From the NCBI RefSeq assembly GCF_902859895.1, contig NZ_CADIKM010000008.1, positions 124,001-188,000 on the forward strand: a stretch of DNA of 64,000 nucleotides, written 5' to 3'. Of this stretch, positions 9,436-19,257 are shown piece by piece. The DNA is from Pararobbsia alpina. Its GTDB lineage: Bacteria; Pseudomonadota; Gammaproteobacteria; Burkholderiales; Burkholderiaceae. Within the stretch, counting starts at the first letter, position 1. Each line of letters opens with the position of its first letter. Position numbers and translations under genes: made by a program. The notes under the pieces are model-generated. The model saw nothing but the letters and a program-made list of their open reading frames with translations. It was not told the DNA's origin and made no database searches.

Positions 9436-9749
9436 TCGTCATCCTCGTCGTCCGGTGCGTCGGTCAACGCGATCTCGATACCGCCGAAGCGACCTGCCAC
9501 CCAGTTGTAGGCATGGCAGGCAATCCACAATAGGGCAAAGCCGATCAGCGCGTTGAGGATCAGTGCACTGAAAAACGCGAGCACGATATTGGCGAGCGAG
9601 ATGCTCGACATTCCGCCGCTGGCGATGCCCGACTGTACGGCGGCGACCAGTGCGCCGAGAATCACGATCGGCACGGAGAACGTCAGGTAGATCAGGATGA
9701 GCGCCTTCGCGGTCTGCCCCGGGGTGATATACGAAATCTGCTTTTTCAT
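9432..9749 (-). CDS. Hypothetical membrane protein, 105 aa
   Basis: Starts MKKQISYITPGQTAKALILI at 9749 (an in-frame ATG 33 bp upstream is less likely because it places polar residues before the first helix). Two strong hydrophobic segments (about residues 15-40 and 50-82) and an acidic tail ending DAPDDEDDD. I do not recognise a named function. It overlaps the downstream acetyltransferase gene by 4 bp. Confidence 0.72.
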   Translation of the reverse strand: MKKQISYITPGQTAKALILIYLTFSVPIVILGALVAAVQSGIASGGMSSISLANIVLAFFSALILNALIGFALLWIACHAYNWVAGRFGGIEIALTDAPDDEDDD

Positions 9750-9840
9750 TGCTTCGATGAAAAGATGTGACCCACGACGCACGCCGGCTGGTCCCTGCGG
9801 TCGAGCGAGCCCATCCGGCTCGCCGCAGTTCTCGTCGCGG

Positions 9841-10503
9841 CTATCGTTCTAGTGCCTGTAACTCGCGCAGGGTGTTCGCATTGTAGAACGCGCGAGAATC
9901 GCGAAAACTGACTTCGATGGCGTTGTGGTGGCCGTACCACGCGCCGAGTTTCCACATCTCGCTCGCCAGTTGCTCAGCCGCGGAAGCAGCGAGCCGAGTC
10001 GGCAACAGCGCGAATACAGGGTGGCGCTGTCGAGTGCCGTCTGCTTCGGTGGTGGCTGCAAACGCAAGATCGGCGGTGCTGACCACGAGTGCCTCGATGA
10101 GTTTGGTGGCCAGATCGAGCGGGAACAGCGGCGCGTCACACGGCACGATTAGAAGCCAGTCGGTGCGGGCTGCCGCGAGACCGGTGGCGATGCCGGCGAG
10201 GGGGCCGGCAAAACGACCGGCAAGACGACCGGCAGCAGGTCTGACGAGCGGGCTCGTAGAGTCGGGCGAATCGAGCCATACCGGAAATCCATAGCGCTGG
10301 TACACGTCCACGTTGCGGTTCGCGCTGATCGTGATCTGGCCAACCTGGGGTTGCAGACGTTCGATCGCATGCTCGACGAGCGGGCGCCCGCACAGGGGCT
10401 GGAGCCCTTTGTCGACACCCCCCATGCGCGAACCCTGGCCGCCCGCGAGGATCAGCCCGGTAATCTGGTCGCGGTGAATCCGAGGCCGCAGGGCGTTGAT
10501 CAT
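9841..10503 (-). CDS. mobA: Molybdenum cofactor guanylyltransferase
   Basis: 220 residues. Attaches GMP from GTP to Mo-molybdopterin to form the MGD cofactor in the cytosol. The GTP-binding signature [20 protein letters not shown] lies at about residues 16-35, and [12 protein letters not shown] near the middle is the metal/nucleotide-binding segment. There is a short repetitive stretch, [18 protein letters not shown], preceding it. The gene starts inside the stop of moaA (4-bp overlap), so both are made from one mRNA. Confidence 0.93.
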   Translation of the reverse strand: MINALRPRIHRDQITGLILAGGQGSRMGGVDKGLQPLCGRPLVEHAIERLQPQVGQITISANRNVDVYQRYGFPVWLDSPDSTSPLVRPAAGRLAGRFAGPLAGIATGLAAARTDWLLIVPCDAPLFPLDLATKLIEALVVSTADLAFAATTEADGTRQRHPVFALLPTRLAASAAEQLASEMWKLGAWYGHHNAIEVSFRDSRAFYNANTLRELQALER

Positions 10504-11639
10504 CCGCCGATATACGACATTTCGACGCGGGGAGCATCGGAACCGCGCCGCTCATTGCCCTGCGCACCGGCTTCGGAGCGCTGCTGGGAATAGTGGTCGT
10601 CGCGACCCTGCCAGATGCGTGCGACCGCTGTCGCGAGGCCAGCGTCGTCGACTTGCGGGTTGCGCAGCAGGCTGCGCAGATCGTAGCCCTGAGTGGCGAA
10701 CAGGCACAGATAGATCTTGCCTTCAGTCGAGAGCCGAGCCCGCGTGCAGTCGCCGCAAAAGGCGTGGCTTACGCTCGAGATCACGCCGATCTCGCCGGCC
10801 CCGTCGACATAGCGCCAGCGCTCGGCGGTCTCGCCGCGGTAGCCGGGGGCGATCGCTTCGAGCGGGAAGATCGTGGACAGTCGACTCACGACTTCGCTCG
10901 ATGGCAGCACGTCGTCCATGCGCCAACCGTTCGAAGAGCCGACATCCATGTATTCGATAAAGCGAAGTACGACGCCCGTACCGCGGAAGTGGCGGGCCAT
11001 CGGCACGATTTCATGGTCGTTCGAGCCGCGCTTGACGACCATGTTGACCTTGATCGGCCCGAATCCCGCCTCGCGTGCTGCATCGATCCCGGCCAGCACA
11101 TCGGCGACCGGGAAGTCGACGTCATTGATGCCGCGGAACAGGGCGTCGTCGAGTGCGTCGAGGCTGACCGTCACGCGCGTCAGGCCGGCCGCCTTGAGCG
11201 CGGCCGCCTTGCGTGTGAGCAGCGAGCCATTGGTCGTCAGCGTCAGGTCGAGCGGCGTGCCGCGCGGGGTGCGGATCTGCGCGAGCCGCTCGATCAGGAA
11301 TTCGATGTTCTTGCGCAGCAGCGGCTCACCGCCGGTCAGGCGGATTTTCTCGACGCCATGTGCGACGAATACCTTGGCGATGCGTTCGATTTCCTCGAAG
11401 GTCAGCAGGTCGCCATGGGGCAGGAAGAGGTGATCCTTGCCGAACGATTCCTTCGGCATGCAGTAGATGCAGCGGAAATTGCAGCGGTCGGTCACCGAAA
11501 TACGCAAGTCGCGTAACGGCCGGACACGCGCATCCGCCAGCACGCCGCTGGGCGATACCGCCGGACCTGAAAGGTCGGGGGCCGTGCGGTCGAGGGGCAG
11601 GGTGCGCCAATCGGCGACGGGGATGACTTTGCTGAGCAT
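10500..11639 (-). CDS. moaA: GTP 3',8-cyclase MoaA (molybdopterin synthesis)
   Basis: 379 residues. A radical-SAM enzyme that rearranges GTP in the first step of molybdenum cofactor synthesis. The radical-SAM CxxxCxxC motif is seen as [12 protein letters not shown] (about residues 50-61), the SAM-binding GGEPL follows, and the C-terminal [4Fe-4S] site is [20 protein letters not shown]. The protein ends in SYIGG; the terminal Gly-Gly is required for activity in the family. About 30 residues precede the domain ([19 protein letters not shown]). A TAAAAT box on the minus strand near 11670-11665 may be its -10. Confidence 0.95.
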   Translation of the reverse strand: MLSKVIPVADWRTLPLDRTAPDLSGPAVSPSGVLADARVRPLRDLRISVTDRCNFRCIYCMPKESFGKDHLFLPHGDLLTFEEIERIAKVFVAHGVEKIRLTGGEPLLRKNIEFLIERLAQIRTPRGTPLDLTLTTNGSLLTRKAAALKAAGLTRVTVSLDALDDALFRGINDVDFPVADVLAGIDAAREAGFGPIKVNMVVKRGSNDHEIVPMARHFRGTGVVLRFIEYMDVGSSNGWRMDDVLPSSEVVSRLSTIFPLEAIAPGYRGETAERWRYVDGAGEIGVISSVSHAFCGDCTRARLSTEGKIYLCLFATQGYDLRSLLRNPQVDDAGLATAVARIWQGRDDHYSQQRSEAGAQGNERRGSDAPRVEMSYIGG

Positions 11640-11708
11640 GGGGATCTTCTACACGGATCCGACCATTTTAGCCCAACGGCGCGCCTCCAGCCCAAAAGGG
11701 CTAGATAC

Positions 11709-11741
11709 AAAAAAGCCCGGCAGGCAGGGCCTGTCGGGCTT
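11709..11741 (-). terminator. Terminator downstream of rne
   Basis: Minus-strand AAGCCCGACAGG pairs with CCTGCCGGGCTT and is followed by TTTTTTG. It sits about 30 bp after the rne stop and before the moaA promoter region. Confidence 0.88.
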
Positions 11742-11773
11742 CTTCGCGTCTTCTTCGACGGAGGTGCGGGGCG

Positions 11774-14700
11774 TTACGCCTGCCCGTTGTTCTCGTGCGT
11801 CGTTTCGACCTGCACCATCGGAGCCGATGCCGCCGCCGGCAGAGGCTTGCGCTCACGCGGTGCGCGCGGCGCGGGAGCCTGTTGCGCCGCTGCTTCGCGG
11901 GCCGCCTCCAGTTTGCTCGCATCGGTGTTGACCCAGACGAGGCCAGCCGATTCGAGCGCCGGCGTCAGCGCTTCGATCGACAGCTTCGGCGACTGCGAAC
12001 CCGCGACGCGAGCGGTGACAGGTGTTTCCACCGTAGCCGGTTGCGATGCGGGCGCGGATGCCGGTGCCGGGGATGTCACTTCCGTCGCTGCCACCGCGGC
12101 GGCGGTCGCGGCCGGAGCCGTGAACGCGTTCCGGTCATCGGCCACTGCGGCCATCACCGGCGTGGTGAGGGCAACGTCGGCTGGTGCCGGTGCTTGGGCA
12201 ACCTCTGTTTCTACCGCCGGGGCTTGAGCTTCGACCGGCTTCGCTTCCTCGGTTGCTACCGCTGCCGGGCGGAGTTCCATCGCGGGCGCGGCGACTTCGG
12301 CCACATGACTTTCCGTGGACGACGGCGCGGGTTCCGCGACAGTTGCCGCTACCTGAACCTGCGTCTCGACACGGGTCAGTGTCTCGACATAGGCAGGCGT
12401 TTCCACCGGAGCAGGCACTTCGACGCGAGCTGGTGTTTCGGCCCCGGTGCGCGCGACTGTCTCGGTTGCGGCGGGCGAGGCGGCTGCGACCTGCACCGGC
12501 TCATGAGCAGCATCTGCGATCATTTCGGTGACAGGTGCCTGCACCGAAGCCGGCACGTATTCAACCGGCTGTTGCGCAGCGGCAGGCGCTGCATCTGTCG
12601 CGCGTGCCGTCACTTCGGCCGGAACCTGCGCCGGCGCGGTCTGCACCGCGACATCCGCCAGGACCGCGGCCGCCACTCCGGCTGCCGCCAGCGTTTCGAC
12701 TGGCGCGGAGGTCGCGGCCCGCTCGGTCTGGCGAGGTGCGCGTTGACGCGACACTTCGCCTTCGCCTGCGGGGCTCATCGATGCAGCGTGACCTTCACCT
12801 TCGGCGACGTCCGCCGCGAGGTTTGCGTTGACGCCTTCTTCCTCGCGCTCACGACGACCGCCGCGACGGCCGCGCCGGCGGCGGCGGCGTTCTTCGCCCC
12901 CTTCGCGGGGCGTCTCGTCGTCTCCGAATTGTTCGTCACGCGCTTGCACTTCGCCACTACCTTCAAGCGAGACGTCACCGTTCAGCAGGATGTCTTCCCC
13001 GGCTGTGACAGCTTCGGCAGTGCGCTTTTCGCGACGCTCACCGCGCTCGCCACGAGCACTGCGTTCCTGCCGTTCGCCACCGTCGACGCGTGCCGCGTCG
13101 GTGGTCTCCGTTGCGCGTTCCGTCTGCCGTTCACGATTTCCACGACCTTCTCCGCGCCCTTCACGCGGCTCGCGAGCCTCGCGCGGTTCGCGGGTGTCAC
13201 GGCTTTCGCGCGGTTCACGACCTTCACGCGGCTCGCGGCCTTCACGAGGTTCGCGCGGTTCACGGCCCTCGGTCCGTTCGCCACGCTCCTGACGTGGGCC
13301 TTTCACCTGCGCGCCTGCTTCGCGGCTGCCCGCTGCGCTGCCACGGCGGCCGCGGCCGCGTTCCTGGCGTTCGCCCTTGTCGGTCTTCTCACCCGTGCGC
13401 TCTTTATCACCGCGTTCAGTACGCTCGATCCGTTCGCGTGCGGTACGCGAGACCGGCTTCGCCACCGGCGTTGCAACGGGCGGTGCGACCGGCGCGGGCG
13501 TCATGCCGAACAGACCCTTGAGCCAGCCGATAAAGCCACCGCTTGCGACGGGCACGGCCACGGGCGCCGCGGCTGCGGCGGCAACCGGCTCGGGACGCGG
13601 TGTCGCGGCAGGGGCCGGGCTTTCGGGCGTGATGCCCTTGACGGCGGCTTCCTGCTTGGGCTTCGCTTCCTCGGCGCGTTTGCTGTAACCCGACTCCGAC
13701 TCGAGTTCGCGCGCGGCCTCTTCGGCCATCTTGTAGCTGGCACGCGGTTCTTCGAGGCGCGGGTCGTCGTGGCGCAGACGCTCCAGTTTGTAATGCGGCG
13801 TATCGAGATGCTTGTTCGGGATCAGCACGACGCCGACCTTGAAGCGCATTTCGATCTTGTTGATTTCCTGGCGCTTTTCATTAAGCAGGAAGGCGGTCAC
13901 TTCGACCGGCACCTGGCAATGGATCGCCGAGGTGTTTTCCTTCATCGCTTCTTCCTGAATGATCCGCAGCACTTGCAGCGCGGACGATTCGGTGTCGCGG
14001 ATGTGGCCCGTGCCGTTGCAGCGCGGGCACGTCACATGGCTTCCTTCGGAAAGGGCCGGGCGCAGCCGCTGACGCGACAGCTCCATCAGGCCGAAGCGCG
14101 AAATCTTGCCCATCTGGACGCGGGCACGGTCGTGCTTGAGCGCATCCTTGAGGCGCTGCTCGACTTCACGCTGGCTTTTGGTCGACTCCATGTCAATGAA
14201 GTCGATCACGATCAGGCCGCCAAGGTCGCGCAGGCGCAACTGGCGTGCGACTTCGTCGGCGGCTTCGAGATTCGTGCGCGCCGCGGTTTCCTCGATGTCG
14301 GCACCTTTGGTCGCGCGTGCCGAGTTCACGTCGATCGCGACGAGCGCTTCGGTGTGGTCGATCACGATGGCGCCGCCCGAGGGCAGCGGCACCGTGCGCG
14401 AGTAGGCCGTCTCGATCTGGTGTTCGATCTGGAAGCGCGAGAAGAGCGGCACGTCGTCGCGGTAGCGCTTCACCTTGTTGAGATTGTCGGGCATCACGAC
14501 GCTCATGAACGCGCGTGCCTGCTCGTCGATTTCCTCGGTGTCGATCAGGATTTCGCCGATATCGGGCTGAAAGTAATCGCGAATGGCGCGAATGACCAGG
14601 CTCGACTCAAGATAGATCAGCAGCGGACCGCGCGTCGACTTCGACGCTTCCTCGATCGCGCGCCACAGTTGCATCAGGTAGTTCAGGTCCCACTGCAGTT

Positions 14701-15232
14701 CTTCGGCGCTGCGGCCGATCCCCGCGGTGCGGGCGATGATGCTCATGCCTTCCGGCAGTTCGAGCTGGCCCATCGTCTCGCGCAGTTCCTGGCGCTCCTC
14801 GCCCTCGATACGGCGCGATACGCCACCGCCGCGCGGATTGTTCGGCATCAGCACCAGATAGCGGCCGGCGAGCGAGATGAATGTGGTCAGGGCGGCGCCC
14901 TTGTTGCCGCGTTCTTCCTTTTCAACCTGGACGATCAGTTCCTGGCCTTCGCGCAAGGCGTCCTGAATGCGTGCGGAACGCATGTCGACGCCGTCCCGGA
15001 AGTACTGCCGGGCGACTTCCTTGAACGGAAGAAAGCCGTGGCGGTCTTCGCCATAGTTGACGAAGCAGGCTTCGAGAGAGGGCTCGATGCGGGTGATGAC
15101 ACCCTTGTAGATATTGCCTTTGCGTTGTTCGCGGCCGGCGGTTTCGATATCGATGTCAATGAGTTTCTGACCATCGACGATAGCGACGCGCAGTTCTTCC
15201 TGCTGCGTCGCGTTGAACAGCATGCGTTTCAT
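11774..15232 (-). CDS. rne: Ribonuclease E with long low-complexity C-terminal scaffold
   Basis: 1152 residues from the ATG at 15232 ([16 protein letters not shown], the conserved RNase E/G start, with GGGAG about 8 bp upstream). Order: RNase H-like segment and S1 domain (about 35-120, [20 protein letters not shown]), 5'-sensor, DNase I-like catalytic domain with [19 protein letters not shown] and LIVIDFIDM carrying the Mg-binding aspartates, and the Zn-link CPRC near residue 400. The C-terminal half is disordered: an Arg/Glu repeat region, an Arg-rich patch ([12 protein letters not shown]) suited to RNA binding, then a long Ala/Pro/Val tail. It is the main endonuclease of mRNA decay and rRNA/tRNA processing and the degradosome scaffold. 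The frame stays open upstream of 15232 but that part is leader sequence. Confidence 0.95.
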   Translation of the reverse strand: MKRMLFNATQQEELRVAIVDGQKLIDIDIETAGREQRKGNIYKGVITRIEPSLEACFVNYGEDRHGFLPFKEVARQYFRDGVDMRSARIQDALREGQELIVQVEKEERGNKGAALTTFISLAGRYLVLMPNNPRGGGVSRRIEGEERQELRETMGQLELPEGMSIIARTAGIGRSAEELQWDLNYLMQLWRAIEEASKSTRGPLLIYLESSLVIRAIRDYFQPDIGEILIDTEEIDEQARAFMSVVMPDNLNKVKRYRDDVPLFSRFQIEHQIETAYSRTVPLPSGGAIVIDHTEALVAIDVNSARATKGADIEETAARTNLEAADEVARQLRLRDLGGLIVIDFIDMESTKSQREVEQRLKDALKHDRARVQMGKISRFGLMELSRQRLRPALSEGSHVTCPRCNGTGHIRDTESSALQVLRIIQEEAMKENTSAIHCQVPVEVTAFLLNEKRQEINKIEMRFKVGVVLIPNKHLDTPHYKLERLRHDDPRLEEPRASYKMAEEAARELESESGYSKRAEEAKPKQEAAVKGITPESPAPAATPRPEPVAAAAAAPVAVPVASGGFIGWLKGLFGMTPAPVAPPVATPVAKPVSRTARERIERTERGDKERTGEKTDKGERQERGRGRRGSAAGSREAGAQVKGPRQERGERTEGREPREPREGREPREGREPRESRDTREPREAREPREGRGEGRGNRERQTERATETTDAARVDGGERQERSARGERGERREKRTAEAVTAGEDILLNGDVSLEGSGEVQARDEQFGDDETPREGGEERRRRRRGRRGGRREREEEGVNANLAADVAEGEGHAASMSPAGEGEVSRQRAPRQTERAATSAPVETLAAAGVAAAVLADVAVQTAPAQVPAEVTARATDAAPAAAQQPVEYVPASVQAPVTEMIADAAHEPVQVAAASPAATETVARTGAETPARVEVPAPVETPAYVETLTRVETQVQVAATVAEPAPSSTESHVAEVAAPAMELRPAAVATEEAKPVEAQAPAVETEVAQAPAPADVALTTPVMAAVADDRNAFTAPAATAAAVAATEVTSPAPASAPASQPATVETPVTARVAGSQSPKLSIEALTPALESAGLVWVNTDASKLEAAREAAAQQAPAPRAPRERKPLPAAASAPMVQVETTHENNGQA
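13140..13280 (-). repeat. REP/REG low-complexity tandem repeats inside rne
   Basis: Codons for about residues 651-698 of RNase E repeat a REPREG-type unit ([18 protein letters not shown], then [18 protein letters not shown]). The DNA is near-repetitive (variants of GGTTCGCG/GTTCACG on the plus strand) and could change copy number by slippage without frameshift because the unit is a multiple of three. Confidence 0.8.
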
Positions 15233-16025
15233 AGACGGCTCCCAGTACGGCTGAGCTGTCGTTTTGGGTCCGCCCGCGCTGATGAGCGCGATCAGTCCTC
15301 TGGACTGATTCAGACCGGACGCCGGATGGGCGCGTGCGGCCAAATGGGGCCGAACGGACCAGGGAAACGACAGCGCGCCGCGCTTTTTGTTGTCACATAA
15401 AGCACGCGGGGCCAAAGTCGGGACGGGAGAATTGCCTGATGCGGCTGCCCGGACAAGGGCAGCACTGGCACACGCGATCGGCGATGTCGGCAACCATGCG
15501 CGGGCATGCCGTATCCTGACTGAGCCGGTCCGTGCGAGCAACGCAACTGGACCGGACGTCAGAACCGGACGCGCAAGCGGGCGCCTGTGTGAACGTGCAG
15601 CCGGCCAGTTCGGCGCTCGGCGGCACATTGCCTGACATCGCACCGGTCGACTTCCGAGGTGCCCGGCTTCGTCGTGATCGTCAGGGATCACCAGTGAAGC
15701 GGGGCGCCGCGGCCGCGGACCGGCTTACTTCGCTATTCGCTCAGCGGACCTATTTCAGCCCGCTGGACGACACAAAATTCTTTTTGACCCGGACTTCGCT
15801 GCCCGCGAAATACGCTCCTGACCGGATGCACCTGTGGGCGCCATCCCTGCCCGAGCGGATCTCGTGCGTGCAACTCACTAAAAAAATGCTCGTCATCGGG
15901 ACGAGCAACCGACCCTCCGGTGCAAGTAAAATGACGGTTTCTACCGCCTGCACCGGGCGCATTCCACCGCCTGACCGAATAGGTTCAAGTGGCCGACAGC
16001 GAATGCTGGACAAATTATATGCAGA
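15233..16025. other. Divergent intergenic region between rne and rluC (793 bp)
   Basis: No gene is supported here. It must hold the divergent promoters and a long rne leader. Apart from the paired hairpins near 15276-15310 I see an AT-richer stretch at about 15770-15800 and 15880-15890, and GACAAATTATATG just before rluC. Open frames exist but they are explained by the high GC content. Confidence 0.6.
15276..15310 (-). promoter_or_regulatory. Two adjacent hairpins in the rne leader
   Basis: On the rne sense strand ATCAGTCC-AGA-GGACTGAT (8-bp stem, 3-nt loop; 15309-15291) is followed at once by GCGCT-CATC-AGCGC (15289-15276). They lie about 45-80 nt upstream of the rne start codon. Leader hairpins mediate autoregulation of rne in Escherichia coli; a similar role here is inference. 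Confidence 0.5.
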
Positions 16026-17027
16026 ATGAATGAGTTAGGCAAAAACTCCGGGCACGCGGTCGCGGCCGGCCAGGTTTCGATGATCCAGATCGACGAAGAA
16101 TGTGCCGGTCAAAGGATCGATAACTTCCTGATACGGATCTGTAAAGGCGTGCCGAAAAGTCACGTCTACCGCATTCTTCGCAGCGGTGAAGTCCGCGTCA
16201 ACAAAGGGAGAGTGGGTGCTGACTATCGCTTAGAGGTTGGAGATCTCGTGCGCGTGCCGCCGGTGCGCGTCGCGGCTCCCGAGCTCGAGGCCCCGGCGTG
16301 GATGCCCGCGCCCTCCTATTCGATCGTGCACGAAGATGATTACGTGCTGGTGATCGACAAGCCCGCGGGCCTCGCGGTCCACGGCGGAAGCGGCGTGAGC
16401 TTCGGCGTGATCGAACAGCTGCGCAATGCGCGTCCGAAGGCGAAGTTCCTGGAACTCGTGCATCGGCTGGACCGGGAAACCTCCGGCTTGCTGATGATCG
16501 CCAAACGCCGCTCCGCGCTCGTGGCCCTTCACGAACAGATTCGTGAAAACAGAATTGACAAGCGTTATCTCGCTTGTGTGGTCGGCGACTGGCACGATGC
16601 ACGGCGGGCGGTGAAGGCGCCGCTGCACAAGTATCTGACGCCGGAGGGCGAGCGCCGCGTCCGCGTTCAGGACGACGGCCTCGCTTCGCATACGATCTTC
16701 AACCTCATCGAGCGCTTCGAAAATTATGCGGTGCTCGAATGTGAGCTCAAAACGGGGCGAACACACCAGATTCGCGTGCATCTCCAACATTTAGGCACGC
16801 CGATCGTGGGAGACGAGAAGTACGGGGATTTCGCTTTGAACCGCCGGTTGAGCCGCTCCGGCGTCAGGCCGGGGATCAAGCGGATGTTTCTGCATGCGTA
16901 TAAGCTGCGCTTCACCCACCCGGGAAGCGGCGAGTCTGTCGAGCTGCAGGCGCCGTTGCCGGCCGATTGCCGGCAATTTATTGATCAGTTGCGGGAAGAT
17001 GAAGGCAATGTCGCAAAAACTATTTGA
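16026..17027 (+). CDS. rluC: 23S rRNA pseudouridine synthase RluC
   Basis: 333 residues. Forms pseudouridine in 23S rRNA (positions 955, 2504 and 2580 in Escherichia coli). An S4 RNA-binding domain covers about residues 20-85 (QRIDNFLIRICKGVPKSHVY), then the synthase domain with the catalytic aspartate in HRLDRETSGLLMIAKR and the later GRTHQIRVHLQHLG motif. It is divergent from rne, the usual arrangement in proteobacteria, and overlaps the following HAD gene by 20 bp. Confidence 0.95.
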   Translation: MNELGKNSGHAVAAGQVSMIQIDEECAGQRIDNFLIRICKGVPKSHVYRILRSGEVRVNKGRVGADYRLEVGDLVRVPPVRVAAPELEAPAWMPAPSYSIVHEDDYVLVIDKPAGLAVHGGSGVSFGVIEQLRNARPKAKFLELVHRLDRETSGLLMIAKRRSALVALHEQIRENRIDKRYLACVVGDWHDARRAVKAPLHKYLTPEGERRVRVQDDGLASHTIFNLIERFENYAVLECELKTGRTHQIRVHLQHLGTPIVGDEKYGDFALNRRLSRSGVRPGIKRMFLHAYKLRFTHPGSGESVELQAPLPADCRQFIDQLREDEGNVAKTI

Positions 17028-17667
17028 TCTGATCGTGTTCGACTGGGACGGCACGCTGATGGACTCGACAGTCCATATTACCCGCAGCATCCAGGCGGCT
17101 TGTCGCGACCTGGGGCTGCCCGTGCCCGACGATGCTTCGGCCAGTTATGTCATCGGGCTCGGTCTGCGCGACGCGCTGCAGATTGCGGCACCCACACTCG
17201 ACCCCGCTGACTACCCGAAGCTCGCAGATCGCTACCGTTTGCATTATTTCACCGGCGATCCGGCCACTGAACTGTTCGTCGGCGTGCGCGGCATGTTGGA
17301 AGACTTACGCAAGGCGGGATTCCTGCTCGCCGTGGCGACGGGTAAGAGCCGGGTAGGGCTCGATCGCGCATTGGCCCACGTGGGCGTGGGCGAGCTGTTC
17401 GACGTCACGCGCTGCGCGGACGAGACATTGTCCAAACCGCATCCCCAGATGCTCTATGAAGTGATGGATACGGTCGCTCAGATGCCCGAACGGACCGTAA
17501 TGATCGGCGACACCACCCACGACCTGCAAATGGCGCTCAACGCCGGCACCGCGGGCATTGCCGTCACCTATGGCGCTCATCCCGAGGCACCGTTGCTCGA
17601 ATTGTCGCCACGATTTTGCGCCCACAGCGTTGCCGAACTTGCCGATTGGCTCACGACCCATGCCTGA
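17008..17667 (+). CDS. HAD-superfamily hydrolase (phosphoglycolate phosphatase-like)
   Basis: 219 residues starting MSQKLFDLIVFDWDGTLMDS at 17008, with GAAGATGAAGG just upstream; it overlaps the end of rluC by 20 bp. HAD motif I is DWDGT with both nucleophile aspartates, motif II is VATGKSR, motif III is KPHPQM and motif IV is IGDTTHDLQMA. The cap domain sits after motif I, as in subfamily IA (Gph-like). The natural phosphate ester substrate is unknown. Confidence 0.92.
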   Translation: MSQKLFDLIVFDWDGTLMDSTVHITRSIQAACRDLGLPVPDDASASYVIGLGLRDALQIAAPTLDPADYPKLADRYRLHYFTGDPATELFVGVRGMLEDLRKAGFLLAVATGKSRVGLDRALAHVGVGELFDVTRCADETLSKPHPQMLYEVMDTVAQMPERTVMIGDTTHDLQMALNAGTAGIAVTYGAHPEAPLLELSPRFCAHSVAELADWLTTHA

Positions 17668-18169
17668 TATCAAGCCTTGCGATCTGACCGATTCCGACAC
17701 AGCCGGCGATCTTGCGCGCGCCGAGTTGCGGGATCGTGCCGGGAGCCCGGTCGGCACGGACGAGGCGCCGGATGGTCATGCGGCTATCACGGATGGCGTG
17801 TATATCTGCGATTCCGCGACTTTGTCCGACGGCGGTAAGGGCGTCAGGACGAATGTGCGGTATCTCGGCCGCGAGGCGAGCATTTTCTTCGTGCGCTTCG
17901 ACGAAAAGGTGTACGGATATCTGAACCAATGTGCGCATGTTCCGATGGAACTGGACTGGAACGAGGGTCAGTTCTTCGACGATTCGGGTTTATACTTGAT
18001 TTGCGCTACCCACGGTGCGATCTACGCGCCCGAAAGCGGCCATTGTGTAGGTGGGCCGTGCCGCGGCGCGAAACTTCGCGCAGTACAGGTTGAAGAACGC
18101 GAAACACCCTCGGGTCGTGCGGTCTATTGGCTTCCGGACGACGCCGTGCGTCCTGTCGCCGCCGTGTGA
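17660..18169 (+). CDS. Rieske [2Fe-2S] domain protein
   Basis: 169 residues from the ATG at 17660, overlapping the HAD gene by 8 bp. A single Rieske domain: C91-A-H93 and C115-x2-H118 (CAHVPMEL and CATHGAIY) bind the [2Fe-2S] cluster. There is no membrane segment or catalytic oxygenase domain, so it resembles stand-alone soluble Rieske ferredoxins. The rluC-HAD-Rieske-S49 peptidase order suggests one transcript. Its redox partner is unknown. Confidence 0.9.
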   Translation: MPDIKPCDLTDSDTAGDLARAELRDRAGSPVGTDEAPDGHAAITDGVYICDSATLSDGGKGVRTNVRYLGREASIFFVRFDEKVYGYLNQCAHVPMELDWNEGQFFDDSGLYLICATHGAIYAPESGHCVGGPCRGAKLRAVQVEERETPSGRAVYWLPDDAVRPVAAV

Positions 18170-18218
18170 CTGACGGTCGCCATTCCACTGGCTGGAACAA
18201 CGCCTCAAACGACGACGC

Positions 18219-19238
18219 ATGTCAGACATTGATCATTCGGATTCATCGGCGCGCCCGGGCGCGCCTGTTCCTCCCGCTTCGTCCGCTTCCCGTGACGGAA
18301 ACTGGGAGCGCGCAGTGCTGGAGAAGCTCGCCCTGTCGGCGATCCGTGAGCAACGCTCCAATCGCCGCTGGAAAATCTTCTTTCGTTTCGCTTTTCTGAT
18401 TGTTTTGGCGCTGATCGCATGGGGTCTGCTCAATGTGTCGGGTGAGGGAACAGTCACCACCGGCCGTCACACCGGGCTCGTCACGCTGACGGGCGAGATT
18501 TCGTCGGAAGGGCAGGCGAGCGCCGAGAATATCGATGCGTCGCTCGAGTCGGCTTTCTCCGATACGAACACGGTCGGCGTGATCCTGCGCATCAATAGCC
18601 CCGGCGGCAGCCCGGTACAGGCCGCGATCATCAATCGCGAGATCCGGCGTTTGCGTGCGAAGTATCCTTCCAAGCCGCTGTACGTGGTCGTTGACGACAT
18701 GTGCGCCTCGGGTGGCTATTACGTGGCGGTCGCGGCGGACAAGATCTTCGTCGACCAGGCGAGCATCGTGGGCTCGATCGGCGTGCTGATGGAAGGCTTC
18801 GGATTCACCGGCCTGATGGACAAGCTTGGGGTCGAGCGCCGCCTGCACACCTCGGGTGCGAACAAGGGCTTGTTCGATCCCTTCACGCCCGAATCCGACA
18901 AGGCGAAAGAACACGCGCAGAAAATGCTCGACCAGATTCATGAGCAATTCATCGCAGCGGTGAAGCAGGGCCGGGGCAGCCGCCTCAAGGACCCGAACAA
19001 TCCGGACTTGTTCTCGGGCCTGTTCTGGACGGGGCAGCAGAGCGTCGAGCTCGGTCTCGCCGACGCGTTTGGCGACACGGACTATGTGGCGCGCAATGTC
19101 ATCAAGGCTGAGAACATCGTCGACTACACCGTCAAGTCGAATTTCGCCGACCGCCTTGCGAGCCGCTTCGGTGCATCGATTGGCGACGCGGCGATGAAGG
19201 CATTGGCGAACTTCGGTGTGCGCGCTTCGATTCAGTAA
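18219..19238 (+). CDS. S49-family signal peptide peptidase, SppA-like
   Basis: 339 residues. A cytoplasmic N-terminus of about 50 residues precedes one membrane helix (about 53-72, FFRFAFLIVLALIAWGLL), then a single S49 domain on the periplasmic side. The nucleophile is likely S164 in MCASGGYYVA and the general base K216 in SGANKGLFDPF, the Ser/Lys dyad of this family. It degrades cleaved signal peptides or membrane fragments. This is the short, one-domain form rather than the 67-kDa E. coli SppA. Confidence 0.93.
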   Translation: MSDIDHSDSSARPGAPVPPASSASRDGNWERAVLEKLALSAIREQRSNRRWKIFFRFAFLIVLALIAWGLLNVSGEGTVTTGRHTGLVTLTGEISSEGQASAENIDASLESAFSDTNTVGVILRINSPGGSPVQAAIINREIRRLRAKYPSKPLYVVVDDMCASGGYYVAVAADKIFVDQASIVGSIGVLMEGFGFTGLMDKLGVERRLHTSGANKGLFDPFTPESDKAKEHAQKMLDQIHEQFIAAVKQGRGSRLKDPNNPDLFSGLFWTGQQSVELGLADAFGDTDYVARNVIKAENIVDYTVKSNFADRLASRFGASIGDAAMKALANFGVRASIQ

Positions 19239-19257
19239 GTTCGCTTCAGTCAGGCAT

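Noticed and set aside
13140-13280. Possible CRISPR-like array from regularly spaced repeats
   Set aside because: The repeats are coding low-complexity codons within rne, without unique spacers.
11795-15400. A 1201-codon open frame on the plus strand, antisense to rne
   Set aside because: It mirrors the GC-rich codon pattern of rne in the opposite frame, has no recognisable domain, and its composition (Arg, Cys, His, Phe rich) is typical of shadow frames.
15532-16029. Open frame in the rne-rluC gap
   Set aside because: No ribosome-binding site or domain, and it would occupy the promoter region of two conserved divergent genes.
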